7,747 nt of DNA from Candidatus Collierbacteria bacterium (lineage in GTDB: Bacteria > Patescibacteriota > Microgenomatia > UBA1400 > MFAQ01). The position numbers and the translations under genes were made by a program. Under the pieces are notes generated by a model. That model worked only from the letters and a program-made list of their open reading frames with translations, had not been told where the DNA came from and did no database searches. The stretch is taken from the NCBI GenBank assembly GCA_023245265.1, contig JAHFKQ010000035.1, positions 1 to 7,747 on the forward strand, written 5' to 3'. How positions within the stretch are numbered: position 1 is the stretch's first letter; each line of letters starts with the position of its first letter. This document shows positions 6,398-7,747 of this stretch, one piece after another.

Positions 6398-6723
6398 CTT
6401 TCAGAATGTTTTTCATTCATCTTTCCCCAATCCCAGTTTCTGGTTTTATTTTCCTCGTATTTTTTTAATATCGCCCCTTCAAGATCAAGTTTCAAAACCC
6501 CGCACAGATGAACAATCCTCATAACGGCACCGGCCAATTCATCTTCTAGACTCCAAGGACCAGACATCTTTTTACTCCGATATCCTTCATATGCCGATGA
6601 AACTTGGGCATGTATTAAAGCAATTTTCTCGGGTACGCTTATTTCTTCAGGGGTTGTTCCAAACCCTTTCTCTGCCGCCTGGATCATTACCAATTCTTTA
6701 ATATCATTCAAAGTTTTTGCCAT
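6394..6723 (-). CDS. MazG-like nucleotide pyrophosphohydrolase-fold protein with a degenerate metal site
   Basis: This 109-residue protein is the size of single-domain MazG proteins, which hydrolyse nucleoside triphosphates to monophosphates and pyrophosphate. Seen: EKIALIHAQVSSAYEGYRSK (32-51), DELAGAVMRIVHLCG (61-75), the KKYEENKTR segment (87-95) with the family's conserved K and N, and a WDWGKMNE tail (97-104). The fold assignment is reasonable, but active members carry an E-x2-E then E-x2-D set of metal ligands. Here those positions read Q40, S43, E62 and G65, so three of the four are lost and catalysis is doubtful. It might instead bind nucleotides, act as a partner protein, or be decaying. 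The ATG is separated from the tyrS TAA by one base, which suggests translational coupling in a tyrS operon. No own promoter is seen. Confidence 0.75.
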   Translation of the reverse strand: MAKTLNDIKELVMIQAAEKGFGTTPEEISVPEKIALIHAQVSSAYEGYRSKKMSGPWSLEDELAGAVMRIVHLCGVLKLDLEGAILKKYEENKTRNWDWGKMNEKHSES

Positions 6724-6724
6724 T

Positions 6725-7747
6725 TTATTTAACTAATTTTAAGTACTTTCTCTTCCCGATCCTGACCACATTTTCTCCTTGATTTAGTTCCAGCTCAACT
6801 TCTCCATCCAATCTTTTTTCATTGAGGTAGATCGCCCCTTCTTTTAGAAGTGTTTTAAACTCGGTGTTGCTGGACACCAATCCATTGGCCATTGCATAGG
6901 CCGCGAGGGACGCTTCCGGTCCAAAGAGTGGTACGGCAAAATCCACTTTAATTACCGGTGTATCTTCACCGGCCGTTTTTTCCACCACCGTTTTTCTAAA
7001 ATGCTCTTCCGCCAGACTCACTGCTTCCTCCCCATGCAGTTCTTTGACGATAATCTTGGCCAACTCTTTTTTCAGATTCATCGGGTTTTCGCCTTTTTCG
7101 AGTCGTGACTTAGCTTCATCAATCACCTCTTGTTCGGCGTTCGTCCCCATTAGGAAATAAGTCAGGATTACTTCATCAGCAATCGACATTATCTTGCCGT
7201 ATATTTCTTCCGGGGTATCTTCAATCCAGATAGCGTTACCCCAACTCTTACTCATCTTTCGACCATCCGTTCCGGGGAGGAAACCATTGGCCACCACGAA
7301 TGATTCTTTTCCTTTAAGATTTTTCAAAAGCGTCCTGCCGGCTTGCATATTAAAAGTTTGGTCGGTTCCACCCAGTTGAATATCGGTCTCCAAAATCAAA
7401 CTATCAAAGCCTTGCATAATGGGGTAAAGGACTTCAGGTAAGCTGACTCTTTTTCCTTCGGTTAGTCTCTTCTTGATAAGCTCTCGGCTGATAAAGTCAT
7501 TAAGAGAAAAGTTCTGAGCCAGCTTCAGTACCTCCCCAAAATTTAATTTACTGAGCCACTCACTGTTGTGGTGCAATTCAATTTTCGAAAAATCCAAAAA
7601 CTTCTCGGCTTGTCTTTTATATGTTTGGAAGTTTTCTTCGATCTGCTCATCCGTCAGTATCGGTCTTTCGGCTTCTTTATCGGAGGTATCTCCCACTTTT
7701 GCCGTAAAGTCACCGATCAAGAAAGTTACCTTGTGACCCAGGTCGGC
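6725..7747 (-). CDS. tyrS: Tyrosyl-tRNA synthetase, C-terminal 340 residues (partial, 5' end beyond the right edge)
   Basis: This class Ic synthetase charges tRNA-Tyr. The frame is open to the right edge and begins with ADLGHKVTFLIGDFTAKVGD, a segment that lies inside the Rossmann domain, so the N-terminus with the HIGH motif is outside the window. An internal TTG (7720) could look like a start but lies inside this conserved block. Seen: the tyrosine-site segment YPIMQGFDSL and QLGGTDQTFNMQAGRTLL, KMSKS at 7244-7258, a helical anticodon-binding region, and a C-terminal S4-like RNA-binding domain from about FGPEASLAAYAMANGLVSS to the terminal KRKYLKLVK. KMSKS, in place of the KFGKT of E. coli TyrS, places it with the TyrZ-like branch. 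It is the upstream gene of a pair with the MazG-like gene. Confidence 0.95.
   Translation of the reverse strand, partial: ADLGHKVTFLIGDFTAKVGDTSDKEAERPILTDEQIEENFQTYKRQAEKFLDFSKIELHHNSEWLSKLNFGEVLKLAQNFSLNDFISRELIKKRLTEGKRVSLPEVLYPIMQGFDSLILETDIQLGGTDQTFNMQAGRTLLKNLKGKESFVVANGFLPGTDGRKMSKSWGNAIWIEDTPEEIYGKIMSIADEVILTYFLMGTNAEQEVIDEAKSRLEKGENPMNLKKELAKIIVKELHGEEAVSLAEEHFRKTVVEKTAGEDTPVIKVDFAVPLFGPEASLAAYAMANGLVSSNTEFKTLLKEGAIYLNEKRLDGEVELELNQGENVVRIGKRKYLKLVK

Noticed and set aside
6405..6419. Hairpin GAATG-TTTTT-CATTC after the 552-residue gene
   Set aside because: It has five pairs with no GC-rich stem and no following T run on either strand, and it lies inside the MazG-like coding region.
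7718..7720. TTG as the start of tyrS
   Set aside because: The same frame continues to the window edge with ADLGHKVTF, a conserved internal TyrRS segment, and the HIGH motif is still missing. The gene is truncated by the window, not short.
1..7747. UGA recoded as glycine (genetic code 25), considered because of the likely Patescibacteria origin
   Set aside because: All genes are full length with UGA read as stop, and no conserved glycine depends on a UGA. Absence of UGA among six visible stops is too few to matter.

Overview
The window reads as a compact stretch of a small bacterial genome. The protein signatures look most like the Candidate Phyla Radiation (Patescibacteria, perhaps Microgenomates-like). 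The support is an aspartyl-tRNA synthetase that lacks the GAD insertion domain, a single-chain glycyl-tRNA synthetase with an RGETCQ motif, a short MazG-like protein ending in a WDW-KMNE tail, nearly gapless gene packing, and no Shine-Dalgarno sequence before any visible start. This placement is inference. The standard bacterial code fits: every gene is open throughout, and the six visible stops are three TAA and three TAG.

Layout from left to right. (1) The minus-strand pair aspS then rsh covers 1-1915; rsh is a RelA/SpoT-type (p)ppGpp hydrolase/synthetase cut by the left edge. (2) A 77-bp divergent promoter region covers 1916-1992. (3) glyS lies on the plus strand (1993-3375) and meets hisS on the minus strand (3372-4691) tail to tail, with a 4-nt overlap. 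(4) A 47-bp divergent promoter region (4692-4738) carries a perfect 12-bp palindrome. (5) A 552-residue plus-strand protein (4739-6397) has a helical N-terminal half and a C-terminal nucleoside-phosphorylase-like domain (probably DUF6909-type). It meets the next gene tail to tail with the same 4-nt overlap. (6) The minus-strand pair tyrS then a MazG-like gene covers 6394-7747; tyrS is cut by the right edge. There is no gene-free stretch above 77 bp, and I see no RNA gene, mobile element or CRISPR array.

Four aminoacyl-tRNA synthetase genes (Asp, Gly, His, Tyr) make up most of the window. The other three genes belong to nucleotide biology: alarmone turnover (rsh), a MazG-fold protein and a nucleoside-phosphorylase-fold protein. 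An rsh gene directly behind aspS would link tRNA charging with the alarmone that reports uncharged tRNA, but that functional link is inference.

The most coherent non-coding signal concerns gene starts. All five starts that could begin a transcript have a -10-like hexamer only 6 to 9 nt before the start codon, so the mRNAs should be leaderless or nearly so. The second signal is the MazG-like protein, which has lost three of the four expected metal-binding acidic residues. The third is the 552-residue protein of unknown function.
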